A DNA stretch of 64,000 nucleotides from Klebsiella sp. RIT-PI-d (lineage in GTDB: Bacteria > Pseudomonadota > Gammaproteobacteria > Enterobacterales > Enterobacteriaceae), in the NCBI RefSeq assembly GCF_001187865.1, contig NZ_LGIT01000005.1:1-64000 (forward strand), given 5' to 3'. Positions 1-8,611 of the stretch are shown piece by piece. Position 1 is the stretch's first letter. The number at the start of each line of letters is the position of its first letter. A program made the position numbers and the translations under genes. The notes under the pieces were generated by a model. It worked only from the letters and a program-made list of their open reading frames with translations. It did no database searches and was not told the origin of the DNA.

Positions 1-118
1 CTTTGTGGCAGTTCACTACTCGACAGAGAGTAGGACAAAAGCGAACGCTTTTGAACGTTGCGCAGCAACGGCCCGAAGGGTGAATTACAACGTAATTCAT
101 AAACTGCCAGGCATCAAA
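1..118 (+). other. Distal end of an rrn operon with vestigial 5S 3' end
   Basis: This stretch has no protein gene. It resembles the segment between terminators T1 and T2 downstream of 5S rRNA in E. coli rrn operons. A GAGAGTAGG motif (26-34) and the block AACTGCCAGGCATCAAAT (about 102-119) match pieces of the 3' end of 5S rRNA, but are split apart by three short hairpins: AAAAGCG/CGCTTTT at 37-52, CGTTGC/GCAACG at 56-70 and TGAATTAC/GTAATTCA at 81-99. The true 5S gene must lie just left of the window. The following tRNA-Asp and tRNA-Trp genes identify this as the rrnC-type operon. Confidence 0.7.
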
Positions 119-170
119 TTAGCAGTAGACCGGGGTGACAACCGGGAGTATTACAGTAAAGAAATTCGGT

Positions 171-247
171 GGAGCGGTAGTTCAGTCGGTTAGAATACCT
201 GCCTGTCACGCAGGGGGTCGCGGGTTCGAGTCCCGTCCGTTCCGCCA
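171..247 (+). tRNA. aspT: tRNA-Asp (GTC)
   Basis: A 77-nt cloverleaf with anticodon GTC at 204-206, a T-loop GTTCGAG and an encoded CCA end. It is the first distal tRNA of the rrn operon, as aspT is in E. coli rrnC, and is processed from the rRNA precursor. Confidence 0.97.
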
Positions 248-255
248 CCCTAATT

Positions 256-331
256 AGGGGCGTAGTTCAATTGGTAGAGCACCGGTCTCCAAAACCGGGT
301 GTTGGGAGTTCGAGTCTCTCCGCCCCTGCCA
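256..331 (+). tRNA. trpT: tRNA-Trp (CCA)
   Basis: A 76-nt cloverleaf with anticodon CCA at 289-291 and an encoded CCA end, eight bases after tRNA-Asp. The Asp-Trp pair behind 5S rRNA is characteristic of rrnC. Confidence 0.97.
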
Positions 332-338
332 GAAAATT

Positions 339-367
339 ATCCTTTGCTTCGGCAAAGGATTTTTTTT
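339..367 (+). terminator. Intrinsic terminator of the rrn operon
   Basis: The stem ATCCTTTGC/GCAAAGGAT with a TTCG tetraloop is followed by a run of eight T. It lies directly after tRNA-Trp and should end the rrn transcript before it meets the convergent hdfR gene. Confidence 0.93.
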
Positions 368-444
368 GCCTAAAATTCGGCCAGTAACCTGGCAAATTAT
401 ACCTCCAGCCTTGTCAGGCTCCCGCCTTTCAGCGGGAATAAACA

Positions 445-1266
445 TCACTCAAAAACAACAACCTTCAAAATTTCACGGATCTGCGACTGCTTATCGCTGT
501 TTTGCAACCAGATTGCATACAAAGGACGCGTCAGCGTCATGCTGTCAGTCACCGTATGCATTCCTCCCTTTTCTTCTGCCCAGCTTACGGGCAGCCATGT
601 GCAGCCATTTAATCCTGCCAGTTGCCGACGCGCTAAATCAGCAGAACTGGTCGTCAGGACAGGAATATCATCGCTGGCAATCAGTCCTTGCTCATGCTGC
701 TGGAAATCGGCACCCCATTCCAGACGCAGGTAATTAAGATCGGCCTTCAACTGTGAGGCTGATGCGCAATACAGTGCCAGTGTAAAATGCCCCAGTAACT
801 GGCTGCTGAACTCATCCATTTTAGGCGTTTCTGTCGTAATCAGCAGATCCAGCTGCCGTTCATGCAGTTGTTTTACCAGAGATTGTCTCTGAGCAATTCG
901 TGCCTCAAACTGCAAACCTTCATGCGCCTGATACAATTTTCCTAACCATTCTGTCAGCAGGCACTCCCATAGCGAAGCACTGGCTCCGATAGAAAATTCA
1001 TTGTGACGAGATGTGTTTGCGACATCCTTACGCGCAGCCTGCCAGGTATTCATTAGCGTTTCGGCATAGGGTAAAAGCTTTTCACCTGCCGCCGTCAGGC
1101 GGATATTATTGCGATGGCGGGTAAAAAGATTCACACCAAGCTGATTTTCAAGCTGACGAATACGGAAACTCACTGCAGATTGCGTCAGATACAGCGCTTC
1201 TGCGGCACGTCCAAAATGGCGAGTTTTACTCACTTCAAGAAAAGTTTTTAATAATTCCGTATCCAC
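445..1266 (-). CDS. hdfR: LysR-type regulator HdfR
   Basis: The 273-residue protein has an N-terminal helix-turn-helix (about residues 1-60, with the LysR signature [18 protein letters not shown]-like helix pair) and a C-terminal LysR effector-binding domain. In E. coli, HdfR represses the flagellar master operon flhDC and activates gltBD. The place between the rrnC tRNAs and the divergent maoP gene is the usual one. It is slightly shorter than the E. coli protein (about 279 aa): a few residues are missing near residue 117 and the C-terminus ends differently. The 119-bp gap to maoP holds both promoters. Confidence 0.93.
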   Translation of the reverse strand: MDTELLKTFLEVSKTRHFGRAAEALYLTQSAVSFRIRQLENQLGVNLFTRHRNNIRLTAAGEKLLPYAETLMNTWQAARKDVANTSRHNEFSIGASASLWECLLTEWLGKLYQAHEGLQFEARIAQRQSLVKQLHERQLDLLITTETPKMDEFSSQLLGHFTLALYCASASQLKADLNYLRLEWGADFQQHEQGLIASDDIPVLTTSSADLARRQLAGLNGCTWLPVSWAEEKGGMHTVTDSMTLTRPLYAIWLQNSDKQSQIREILKVVVFE

Positions 1267-1385
1267 ATCTTTCTCCGCAAAAAATTTTGTCGTTATGATT
1301 TAAATGTTTTGTTTTACACTCTGTCAAGCGTAACTAATACTCCGCGCCATAAATAGCTCGGCCAGAAGAATTAGGAGCGTGTAGG
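1267..1385. promoter_or_regulatory. hdfR-maoP divergent promoter region
   Basis: This 119-bp AT-rich gap separates divergent hdfR and maoP. The maoP ribosome-binding site is the GGAG around 1375-1378 (AGGAGCGTGTAGG). In E. coli the 17-bp site maoS acts with MaoP to organise the Ori macrodomain and lies beside maoP. I cannot recall its sequence well enough to place it, so this gap is only where I would look first. Confidence 0.35.
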
Positions 1386-1724
1386 ATGGCGGAAAGCTTT
1401 ACGACGACTAATCGATATTTCGACAACAAATACTACCCACGTGGGTTCTCTCGTCACGGTGATTTCACCATCAAAGAGGCTCAACTGCTTGAACGCCATG
1501 GTTATGCCTTTAACGAGCTTGACCTGGGTAAACGTGAACCCGCAACCGAAGAAGAAGTTCAATTTGTCGCGGTCTGCCGCGGTCAGCGTGAACCGGTTAC
1601 GGAAGCAGAGCGTGTGTGGTCCAAGTATATGACGCGCATTAAGCGTCCTAAGCGCTTTCATACCCTGTCTGGTGGTAAACCTCAGGTGGAAGGTGCAGAA
1701 GACTATACTGAATCAGAAGATTAA
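1386..1724 (+). CDS. maoP: Macrodomain Ori organization protein MaoP
   Basis: A 112-residue protein of the DUF413 family, formerly YifE. In E. coli it acts with the site maoS to constrain DNA mobility in the origin-proximal macrodomain. The conserved core (residues 8-95, with [19 protein letters not shown]) is complete, and the tail is acidic. The ATG at 1386 follows an AGGAG-type ribosome-binding site. Its location close to an rrn operon in the origin half fits. The gene stands alone and ends at a bidirectional hairpin shared with yifB. Confidence 0.95.
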   Translation: MAESFTTTNRYFDNKYYPRGFSRHGDFTIKEAQLLERHGYAFNELDLGKREPATEEEVQFVAVCRGQREPVTEAERVWSKYMTRIKRPKRFHTLSGGKPQVEGAEDYTESED

Positions 1725-1729
1725 GTCAG

Positions 1730-1752
1730 AAGGGGCGTAAGCCCCTTTTTTA
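1730..1752. terminator. Bidirectional terminator between maoP and yifB
   Basis: AAGGGGC-GTAA-GCCCCTT followed by six or more T on the plus strand. The T-run overlaps the stop codon of convergent yifB (1750-1752). Confidence 0.88.
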
Positions 1753-3270
1753 CGTCATCATCTTTTGAAGATGAATCAGCAGTCGATCAATAGCCCGATA
1801 GCCCAGTGCTTCCTGCAAATGATGGCGTTCCAGCCGTTCGCACCGTTCAATATCAGCAATAGTACGTGCGACCTTGAGCAAACGCTGCCAGGCGCGAATT
1901 GAGAGCCCGAGCTGCGTTAGCGTCTGCTCCAGCCAGAGTGCATCCTCATCACGTAATCGGCAGTGTTCACGTAATGCGTTGCTGTCGAGCCGGGCATTTA
2001 ATGTGCGCTGTCGGCTGTGCTGACGCTCCTGAGACTCAATGACGCGCTGTCGTACCTCCTCACTGCTTTCGCCTCTTTTTACCGGCTGACTTAGTAAACC
2101 GGGTGGAGGAAGCGGGATTTCCAGCGACATATCAAAACGATCGAGGAAGGGACCTGACAGGCGGCCCAGGTAGCGTAGCGTCTGTTCGGGCGAACAGCGG
2201 TTATGTTTACCCTGATAATGTCCTGTAGGGCTGGGATTCATTGCTGCAATTAGTTGAAAGCGTGCCGGATAGGTGATCTTCGCTCGGGTGCGCGAAATAT
2301 GAATTCGGCCTGACTCAATAGGTTCACGTAACGCATCCAGTACGCGTCGTTCAAATTCAGGCAATTCATCCAGAAACAGAATGCCATTATGCGCCAGCGA
2401 AATTTCACCGGGCGCAGGAATTGAGCCTCCACCAACCATGGCCGTAAGTGAGGCGCTGTGATGGGGAGAACGAAAAGGCCGACAGCGCCAATGCTTATGC
2501 AGGTTGCTGGCATTGACCAGACTAAGGATCGCTGCACTCTCCAGGGCCTCCTGATTACTTAGCGGCGGTAAAAGCCCATTCAGGCGACTGGCCAGCATGG
2601 TTTTTCCGGTACCCGGAGGGCCAATAAGCAGCAGGTTATGGCCTCCGGCAGCAGTTATTTCCAGTGCTCGTTTCCCTTGCTCTTGTCCAATAACATCAGC
2701 AAGATCCTCTGTATAAGGTGGCAGAGAGGTATTCTCAGCAGAGGGAAGGGGTAACTCGTGCTTGCCTTCAAGAAAGGCACATACCTCCTGAAGATGAGTG
2801 GCAACAAAACAATCCCGCCCGCCTGTCAGCGCCACCTCTGCGGCATTTTCCTGAGCAACAATAATTTGCCGTCCGGTTTTAATCGCCTCTATAGCGCTGG
2901 AGATTGCGCCAGGAACCCCCCGTAACGCGCCTGTAAGCGCCAGCTCGCCCACAAGCTCATATTGGCCCAGTCGGGAAGTGCTGAGCTGCTCAGAGGCTGC
3001 CAGAAGCGCAACCGCGATGGGGAGATCGTACCTGCCACCCTCTTTAGGTAAATCAGCCGGCGCGAGATTAATAGTAATTTTCTTTGCCGGGAAGGTATAA
3101 CCGCTGTTGATTATTGCACTACGGACCCGATCGCGCGCCTCTTTGACGGTGGTCTCCGGCAGGCCAACCATTGTCAGCCCGGGCAGACCATTACTGATAT
3201 GAACTTCTACGGTGATAAGCGGTGCTGAAACCCCGAGCGCAGCGCGTGTAAAAACAATCGATAGCGACAT
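1750..3270 (-). CDS. yifB: YifB/ComM family AAA+ ATPase (Mg-chelatase-like)
   Basis: The 506-residue protein equals the E. coli YifB length. It has an N-terminal ChlI/Lon-type domain (about 1-170), a Mg-chelatase AAA+ module with Walker A GPPGTGKT (217-224) and Walker B ILFLDE (297-302), and a C-terminal helical domain. The family member ComM of Vibrio and Haemophilus is a hexameric helicase that promotes branch migration during natural transformation. The role in non-competent enterics is not settled. The ATG at 3270 has the site AGGA just upstream on the minus strand. Confidence 0.93.
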   Translation of the reverse strand: MSLSIVFTRAALGVSAPLITVEVHISNGLPGLTMVGLPETTVKEARDRVRSAIINSGYTFPAKKITINLAPADLPKEGGRYDLPIAVALLAASEQLSTSRLGQYELVGELALTGALRGVPGAISSAIEAIKTGRQIIVAQENAAEVALTGGRDCFVATHLQEVCAFLEGKHELPLPSAENTSLPPYTEDLADVIGQEQGKRALEITAAGGHNLLLIGPPGTGKTMLASRLNGLLPPLSNQEALESAAILSLVNASNLHKHWRCRPFRSPHHSASLTAMVGGGSIPAPGEISLAHNGILFLDELPEFERRVLDALREPIESGRIHISRTRAKITYPARFQLIAAMNPSPTGHYQGKHNRCSPEQTLRYLGRLSGPFLDRFDMSLEIPLPPPGLLSQPVKRGESSEEVRQRVIESQERQHSRQRTLNARLDSNALREHCRLRDEDALWLEQTLTQLGLSIRAWQRLLKVARTIADIERCERLERHHLQEALGYRAIDRLLIHLQKMMT

Positions 3271-3537
3271 AGATCCTCCTGGCAGGGAAGATTAGTCCTC
3301 AAAAGGAACGCTGTTAATAATCACCTTATCGATCTGCGAAGCAGGTTCCCGTCTGTTTGCTCATCCATGAAACATTACAACTTTCTCTGAACCGCCCGCG
3401 CAAAGTTAATCGAAACGGTAAACCTTCCTCTTTTATCGCCAACAGGTGAATTATTTTCATTTGCCATTTTTCTCATAAAAAACAAAGATTTTTTACTAAA
3501 GTGTTATCCTGCTCAGAAAATTCATTTTAAAAAAACA
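3271..3537. other. yifB-ilvL intergenic region
   Basis: About 270 bp with no open frame that looks coding. The right half (3430-3535) is strongly AT-rich, with A- and T-tracts just upstream of the ilvL promoter. In E. coli this upstream region binds IHF and carries a second, weaker promoter (ilvGp1). I do not see a gene in it. Confidence 0.55.
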
Positions 3538-3566
3538 TTGTGTTGTTTATGAAATCTGTGATAACT
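3538..3566 (+). promoter_or_regulatory. Main promoter of the ilvLXGMEDA operon
   Basis: A -35 TTGTGT (3538-3543) and a -10 ATAACT (3561-3566) are separated by 17 bp. This predicts a start near 3573, about 35 nt before the ilvL start codon, as expected for the E. coli ilvGp2 promoter. Predicted from sequence only. Confidence 0.6.
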
Positions 3567-3607
3567 CTTTAGGTATTCCTTCGAACAAGAAGCCAGAAAG
3601 CATACAA

Positions 3608-3706
3608 ATGAAAGCCCTTCTACGAGTGATTAGCCTGGTCGTGATTAGCGTGGTGGTGATTATTATCCCACCGTGCGGGGCTGCACTTGGACGAGGAAAG
3701 GCTTAA
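3608..3706 (+). CDS. ilvL: ilv operon leader peptide IlvL
   Basis: A 32-codon leader that differs from the E. coli peptide at residue 2 (Lys instead of Thr, from memory). It is packed with regulatory codons: Leu-Leu, Val-Ile, Leu-Val-Val-Ile, Val-Val-Val-Ile-Ile-Ile. Ribosome stalling at scarce charged Ile, Val or Leu tRNA favours the antiterminator in the leader RNA and lets transcription into ilvG. It ends 24 nt before the attenuator hairpin. Confidence 0.97.
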   Translation: MKALLRVISLVVISVVVIIIPPCGAALGRGKA

Positions 3707-3729
3707 GAATCAAGCCTTAACGAACTAAG

Positions 3730-3762
3730 ACCCCCGCACCGAAAGGTCCGGGGGTTTTTTTT
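3730..3762 (+). terminator. ilv attenuator terminator
   Basis: The stem ACCCCCGCACC/GGTCCGGGGGT with a GAAA loop and one internal mismatch is followed by eight T. It lies between ilvL and ilvX and is the classical attenuator of the ilvGMEDA operon. Confidence 0.95.
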
Positions 3763-3792
3763 GACCTTAAAAACAGAAGAGAGGAGCAGATA

Positions 3793-3849
3793 ATGGTTAG
3801 TAGCATAAAATTCTGTTTCTCGCGATCTACAACGGGGAAGTCACTATGA
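3793..3849 (+). CDS. ilvX: Micro-protein IlvX, coupled to ilvG
   Basis: An 18-residue frame, [18 protein letters not shown], lies after the attenuator and before ilvG. It shares the core KFCFSR with the 16-residue IlvX of E. coli (from memory MNNSTKFCFSRFRTGN). A good ribosome-binding site (GAGGAG at 3781-3786) precedes ATG 3793. Its stop codon overlaps the ilvG start as ATGA (3846-3849), which predicts translational coupling. No biochemical function is established for the family. Confidence 0.85.
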   Translation: MVSSIKFCFSRSTTGKSL

Positions 3850-5492
3850 ATGGAGCACAATGGGTGGTACATGCGTTGCGAGCGCAGGGCGTCAACACCG
3901 TCTTTGGTTATCCCGGCGGTGCGATCATGCCAGTGTATGACGCGCTGTATGACGGTGGCCTGGAACACCTGTTGTGTCGTCACGAGCAGGGCGCGGCGAT
4001 AGCGGCTATCGGCTATGCCCGTTCAACCGGTAAAACCGGCGTGTGTATCGCCACTTCTGGTCCGGGTGCAACCAACCTCATCACTGGACTGGCTGATGCA
4101 CTTTTAGACTCTGTCCCTGTTGTTGCTATCACAGGCCAGGTCTCCGCGCCGTTTATGGGCACCGATGCATTTCAGGAAGTGGACGTCCTCGGTTTGTCGC
4201 TGGCCTGCACGAAACACAGCTTTTTAGTGCAGTCGCTGGAAGAGTTGCCGCGCGTGATAGCGGAAGCCTTTCAGGTGGCAAACTCAGGCCGCCCTGGTCC
4301 AGTGCTGGTCGATATTCCAAAAGACATTCAGTTAGCCACAGGCGAGCTGGAACCGCATTTTTCCACTGTTGAAAACGATACGACGTTTCCGCATGCTGAC
4401 GTTGAGCTGGCGCGAAAAATGCTGGCACAGGCACACAAGCCGATGCTGTACGTGGGCGGCGGTGTCGGTATGGCCCAGGCCGTTCCGGCGCTGCGTGAAT
4501 TTATCGCCGTGACGCAGATGCCCTCTACCTGCACCCTGAAGGGCTTAGGCGCAGTAGAGCCGAACGAGCCGCACTATCTGGGCATGTTAGGTATGCACGG
4601 CACCAAAGCCGCGAACTTTGCGATACAAGAGTGCGATTTACTGATTGCCGTCGGTGCACGTTTTGACGATCGTGTCACCGGCAAGCTGAATACCTTTGCG
4701 CCACACGCAAAAGTTATCCATATGGATATCGACCCGGCGGAAATGAATAAACTGCGTCAGGTACATGTCGGATTACAGGGCGATCTGAACGTATTATTGC
4801 CTGCCTTACAACAGCCGTTAGCCATTGAAGCGTGGCGGCAGTACAGCGCGAATTTACGTCGTGAACACGCTTGGCGTTACGATCATCCCGGCGAGGCTAT
4901 CTATGCCCCGCTGCTGTTAAAACAGCTGTCTGACCGTAAGCCTGCCGACTGCGTCGTCACAACCGATGTTGGACAGCATCAAATGTGGTCAGCACAGCAC
5001 ATGACCTATAACCGCCCGGAAAACTTCATTACCTCCAGCGGGTTAGGCACGATGGGATTTGGTTTACCTGCCGCGGTAGGTGCACAAGTCGCGCGTCCTG
5101 ATGATACGGTTATCTGTATCTCCGGTGACGGCTCCTTCATGATGAACGTGCAGGAGTTGGGCACCGTAAAACGCAAGCAGCTGCCATTGAAAATCGTATT
5201 AATTGATAACCAGCGTTTAGGCATGGTTCGCCAGTGGCAGCAGTTGTTTTTCCAGGAACGTTATAGCGAAACCATCCTGACCGATAATCCTGATTTTCTG
5301 ATGCTGGCCAGCGCTTTTGGTATCCCCGGGCAGCACATCACGCGTAAAGACCAGGTTGAAGCCGCCCTCGATACCTTGCTGAACAGCGAAGGGCCATACC
5401 TGCTTCATGTCTCAATCGACGAACTTGAGAACGTCTGGCCGCTGGTTCCACCCGGTGCCAGTAACTCACAAATGCTGGAGAAATTATCATGA
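3846..5492 (+). CDS. ilvG: Acetolactate synthase II, large subunit (intact)
   Basis: This 548-residue thiamine-diphosphate enzyme condenses pyruvate with pyruvate or 2-oxobutyrate, the first common step of valine and isoleucine synthesis. The activating glutamate is Glu47 (RHEQGA), and the ThDP/Mg motif GDGSFMMN...DN is near residues 425-455. The N-terminal pyrimidine-binding, central and C-terminal pyrophosphate-binding domains are all present. The frame is continuous, unlike E. coli K-12 where ilvG carries a frameshift. The start at 3846 overlaps the ilvX stop, and the gene overlaps ilvM by four bases. The large chain works with IlvM and is valine-resistant in related species. Confidence 0.97.
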   Translation: MNGAQWVVHALRAQGVNTVFGYPGGAIMPVYDALYDGGLEHLLCRHEQGAAIAAIGYARSTGKTGVCIATSGPGATNLITGLADALLDSVPVVAITGQVSAPFMGTDAFQEVDVLGLSLACTKHSFLVQSLEELPRVIAEAFQVANSGRPGPVLVDIPKDIQLATGELEPHFSTVENDTTFPHADVELARKMLAQAHKPMLYVGGGVGMAQAVPALREFIAVTQMPSTCTLKGLGAVEPNEPHYLGMLGMHGTKAANFAIQECDLLIAVGARFDDRVTGKLNTFAPHAKVIHMDIDPAEMNKLRQVHVGLQGDLNVLLPALQQPLAIEAWRQYSANLRREHAWRYDHPGEAIYAPLLLKQLSDRKPADCVVTTDVGQHQMWSAQHMTYNRPENFITSSGLGTMGFGLPAAVGAQVARPDDTVICISGDGSFMMNVQELGTVKRKQLPLKIVLIDNQRLGMVRQWQQLFFQERYSETILTDNPDFLMLASAFGIPGQHITRKDQVEAALDTLLNSEGPYLLHVSIDELENVWPLVPPGASNSQMLEKLS

Positions 5493-5752
5493 TGCACCAT
5501 CATGTCGCCGTAGAGGCACGCTTCAATCCGGAAACATTAGAACGTGTTTTACGCGTGGTTCGCCATCGTGGCTTCCAGATTTGTGCCATGAATATGGAAA
5601 CCGCCGTCGATGCACAGAATATAAATATTGAATTGACCGTTGCCAGCCCCCGGCCCGTCGAATTACTGTTTAGTCAGTTGAATAAACTGGTCGACGTCGC
5701 TCGTGTCGAGATACAGCAACGAACAACTACATCACAACAAATCCGCGCCTGA
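5489..5752 (+). CDS. ilvM: Acetolactate synthase II, small subunit
   Basis: An 87-residue ACT-domain protein that is the small subunit of acetolactate synthase II and is needed for IlvG stability and activity. The ATGA overlap with ilvG (5489-5492) points to coupled, stoichiometric translation. The family length is 87 residues. It is followed after 16 nt by ilvE. Confidence 0.95.
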   Translation: MMHHHVAVEARFNPETLERVLRVVRHRGFQICAMNMETAVDAQNINIELTVASPRPVELLFSQLNKLVDVARVEIQQRTTTSQQIRA

Positions 5753-5768
5753 GCGCAAAGGAAGAAAA

Positions 5769-6698
5769 ATGACGACGAAAAAAGCTGATTACATTTGGTC
5801 CAATGGCGAGATGATTCGTTGGGAAGACGCGAAAGTTCACGTGATGTCTCACGCGCTTCACTACGGTACTTCAGTATTTGAAGGTATCCGTTGCTACGAC
5901 TCTCACAAAGGACCCGTGGTGTTTCGCCATCGCGAACACATGCAGCGTCTGCGTGATTCAGCCAAAATCTATCGTTTCCCGGTTTCCCAGAGCGTTGATG
6001 AGTTGATGGAAGCTTGCCGCGAAGTGATCCGCAAAAACAATCTGACCAGCGCCTATATTCGTCCGCTGGTCTTTGTAGGTGATGTTGGCATGGGCGTAAA
6101 CCCGCCGGAAGGGTATACCACGGACGTCATCATTGCTGCCTTCCCGTGGGGGGCTTACCTGGGCGCAGATGCGCTGGATCAGGGAATTGACGCGATGGTT
6201 TCTTCGTGGAACCGCGTTGCGCCGAACACCATTCCGACAGCAGCTAAAGCAGGTGGCAACTATCTTTCCTCTCTGCTGGTGGGCAGCGAAGCACGCCGTC
6301 ATGGTTATCAGGAAGGCATCGCGCTGGATGTAAACGGCTATATTTCCGAGGGCGCGGGTGAAAACCTGTTTGAAGTCAAAGATGGCATCCTGTTTACCCC
6401 ACCGTTTACCTCTTCTGCGCTGCCTGGCATTACGCGCGATGCGATTATTAAGCTGGCACAGGAGCTCGGCATTGAGGTTCGCGAGCAGGTATTGTCTCGC
6501 GAATCGCTATACCTGGCCGATGAAGTCTTTATGTCCGGTACGGCGGCAGAAATTACGCCGGTTCGCAGCGTTGACGGCATTCAGGTAGGTGAGGGCCGCT
6601 GTGGTCCGGTCACCAAACGTATTCAGCAAGCCTTCTTTGGCCTCTTTACCGGTGAAACCGACGATAAATGGGGCTGGTTGGATCAGGTTAATCGCTAA
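5769..6698 (+). CDS. ilvE: Branched-chain amino acid aminotransferase
   Basis: The 309-residue fold-type IV PLP enzyme performs the last step of valine, leucine and isoleucine synthesis, using glutamate. The start ATG 5769 follows AAAGGAAG and gives MTTKKADYIW, the length of the E. coli enzyme; an upstream in-frame start would overlap ilvM. The region AAKAGGNYLSS holds the PLP lysine (near residue 160). It is the third enzyme gene of the operon. A perfect nine-base-pair hairpin (6707-6730) follows it. Confidence 0.97.
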   Translation: MTTKKADYIWSNGEMIRWEDAKVHVMSHALHYGTSVFEGIRCYDSHKGPVVFRHREHMQRLRDSAKIYRFPVSQSVDELMEACREVIRKNNLTSAYIRPLVFVGDVGMGVNPPEGYTTDVIIAAFPWGAYLGADALDQGIDAMVSSWNRVAPNTIPTAAKAGGNYLSSLLVGSEARRHGYQEGIALDVNGYISEGAGENLFEVKDGILFTPPFTSSALPGITRDAIIKLAQELGIEVREQVLSRESLYLADEVFMSGTAAEITPVRSVDGIQVGEGRCGPVTKRIQQAFFGLFTGETDDKWGWLDQVNR

Positions 6699-6706
6699 AT
6701 ATAAAT

Positions 6707-6730
6707 ATGGGACGGCACGCACCGTCCCAT
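6707..6730 (+). repeat. Intercistronic hairpin between ilvE and ilvD
   Basis: ATGGGACGG and CCGTCCCAT form a perfect 9-bp stem with a six-base loop. No T-run follows, so it is more likely an mRNA-stabilising or processing element than a terminator. Confidence 0.6.
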
Positions 6731-6758
6731 TTAATAGTCAGACGGGAGTAAATAAAGC

Positions 6759-8609
6759 ATGCCTAAGTATCGTTCCGCCACTACCACCCATGGCCGTAAT
6801 ATGGCCGGAGCACGTGCGCTGTGGCGCGCCACCGGAATGACTGATGATGATTTCGGTAAGCCGATTATCGCGGTCGTCAACTCGTTCACCCAGTTTGTGC
6901 CAGGCCACGTGCATCTGCGCGACCTGGGTAAACTGGTTGCGGAGCAAATTGAGGCCTCAGGTGGCGTGGCGAAAGAGTTCAACACCATTGCGGTGGATGA
7001 CGGTATCGCCATGGGGCATGGGGGAATGCTTTATTCACTGCCATCGCGTGAATTGATCGCTGACTCCGTAGAATATATGGTCAATGCGCACTGCGCCGAT
7101 GCCATGGTCTGTATTTCCAACTGCGATAAAATCACTCCCGGAATGCTGATGGCCTCACTGCGCCTGAACATTCCGGTGATCTTCGTCTCCGGTGGTCCGA
7201 TGGAAGCCGGTAAAACCAAGCTCTCCGATCAAATCATCAAACTGGATCTGGTGGATGCCATGATTCAGGGTGCCGATCCGAAAGTGTCTGACGAGCAGAG
7301 CGATCAGGTTGAACGTTCCGCCTGCCCAACCTGTGGATCGTGTTCCGGGATGTTCACCGCCAACTCAATGAACTGCCTGACTGAAGCGCTGGGATTATCG
7401 CAACCGGGAAATGGTTCCCTTCTGGCGACCCATGCTGACCGTGAGCAGCTGTTTCTCAATGCCGGTAAGCGCATTGTTGAGCTGACCAAACGCTACTATG
7501 AGCAGGATGATGCCAGCGCGCTGCCGCGCAATATCGCCAATAAAGCCGCGTTTGAAAATGCCATGACGCTGGATATCGCGATGGGTGGCTCCACAAACAC
7601 GGTTCTGCATCTGCTGGCCGCGGCGCAGGAAGCTGAAATTGATTTCACCATGAGTGATATCGATAAGCTTTCCCGCAAGGTGCCGCAATTATGTAAAGTC
7701 GCGCCAAGCACCCAAAAATACCATATGGAAGATGTTCACCGTGCGGGGGGCGTTATCGGCATCCTGGGCGAGCTGGATCGCGCCAGACTGCTCAACCGCG
7801 ATGTAAAAAATATTCTGGGCCTGACGCTGCCAGAGACCATTGAGCAATATGACGTGGTGATCACTCAGGATGAGGCGGTCAAAAGTATGTATCGTGCCGG
7901 ACCCGCGGGTATTCGTACCACAAAAGCCTTCTCACAGAATTGCCGCTGGGACACGCTCGACGATGACCGCGCGCAAGGCTGCATTCGCTCGCTCGAACAT
8001 GCCTACAGTCAGGATGGCGGGCTGGCCGTACTGTACGGTAACTTTGCCGAAAACGGCTGTATCGTGAAAACAGCAGGCGTTGATGACAGCATTCTGAAAT
8101 TTACCGGCCCGGCAAAAGTCTATGAAAGCCAGGACGATGCGGTTGAGGCTATTCTCGGTGGAAAAGTCGTTGCCGGTGATGTAGTCGTGATCCGCTATGA
8201 GGGGCCAAAAGGCGGTCCGGGCATGCAGGAGATGCTTTATCCGACCACTTTCCTGAAATCAATGGGTCTCGGCAAAGCGTGCGCGCTGATCACGGACGGA
8301 CGTTTCTCTGGCGGCACATCCGGTCTTTCTATCGGTCACGTCTCTCCGGAAGCTGCCAGCGGCGGTAATATCGCGCTGATTGAAGACGGTGACATGATTG
8401 CTATCGATATCCCGAATCGCGGCATCCAGCTGCAAGTAAGCGATCAGGAAATCGCGGCGCGTCGTGAAGCGCAGGACGCACGCGGTGCTGACGCCTGGAC
8501 GCCAAAAGCACGTGAACGTCAGGTCTCTTTTGCTCTGCGTGCCTACGCCAGCCTCGCCACCAGTGCGGATAAAGGCGCAGTACGCGATAAATCCAAACTC
8601 GGAGGCTAA
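6759..8609 (+). CDS. ilvD: Dihydroxy-acid dehydratase
   Basis: The 616-residue IlvD/Edd family iron-sulfur enzyme dehydrates 2,3-dihydroxy-isovalerate and 2,3-dihydroxy-3-methylvalerate. Cluster-ligand motifs are visible as [10 protein letters not shown] (about 120-130) and [17 protein letters not shown] (about 192-208). The length is that of the family. It ends with TAATG, overlapping or touching the ilvA start, so the two are likely translated together. Confidence 0.97.
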   Translation: MPKYRSATTTHGRNMAGARALWRATGMTDDDFGKPIIAVVNSFTQFVPGHVHLRDLGKLVAEQIEASGGVAKEFNTIAVDDGIAMGHGGMLYSLPSRELIADSVEYMVNAHCADAMVCISNCDKITPGMLMASLRLNIPVIFVSGGPMEAGKTKLSDQIIKLDLVDAMIQGADPKVSDEQSDQVERSACPTCGSCSGMFTANSMNCLTEALGLSQPGNGSLLATHADREQLFLNAGKRIVELTKRYYEQDDASALPRNIANKAAFENAMTLDIAMGGSTNTVLHLLAAAQEAEIDFTMSDIDKLSRKVPQLCKVAPSTQKYHMEDVHRAGGVIGILGELDRARLLNRDVKNILGLTLPETIEQYDVVITQDEAVKSMYRAGPAGIRTTKAFSQNCRWDTLDDDRAQGCIRSLEHAYSQDGGLAVLYGNFAENGCIVKTAGVDDSILKFTGPAKVYESQDDAVEAILGGKVVAGDVVVIRYEGPKGGPGMQEMLYPTTFLKSMGLGKACALITDGRFSGGTSGLSIGHVSPEAASGGNIALIEDGDMIAIDIPNRGIQLQVSDQEIAARREAQDARGADAWTPKARERQVSFALRAYASLATSADKGAVRDKSKLGG

Positions 8610-8611
8610 TG

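Noticed and set aside
366-737. Open frame of 123 codons on the plus strand
   Set aside because: It lies antisense to hdfR, starts in the rrn terminator, has no ribosome-binding site, and its product resembles no family.
1731-1752. Possible small gene between maoP and yifB
   Set aside because: The sequence is a terminator hairpin with a T-run and leaves no room for a gene.
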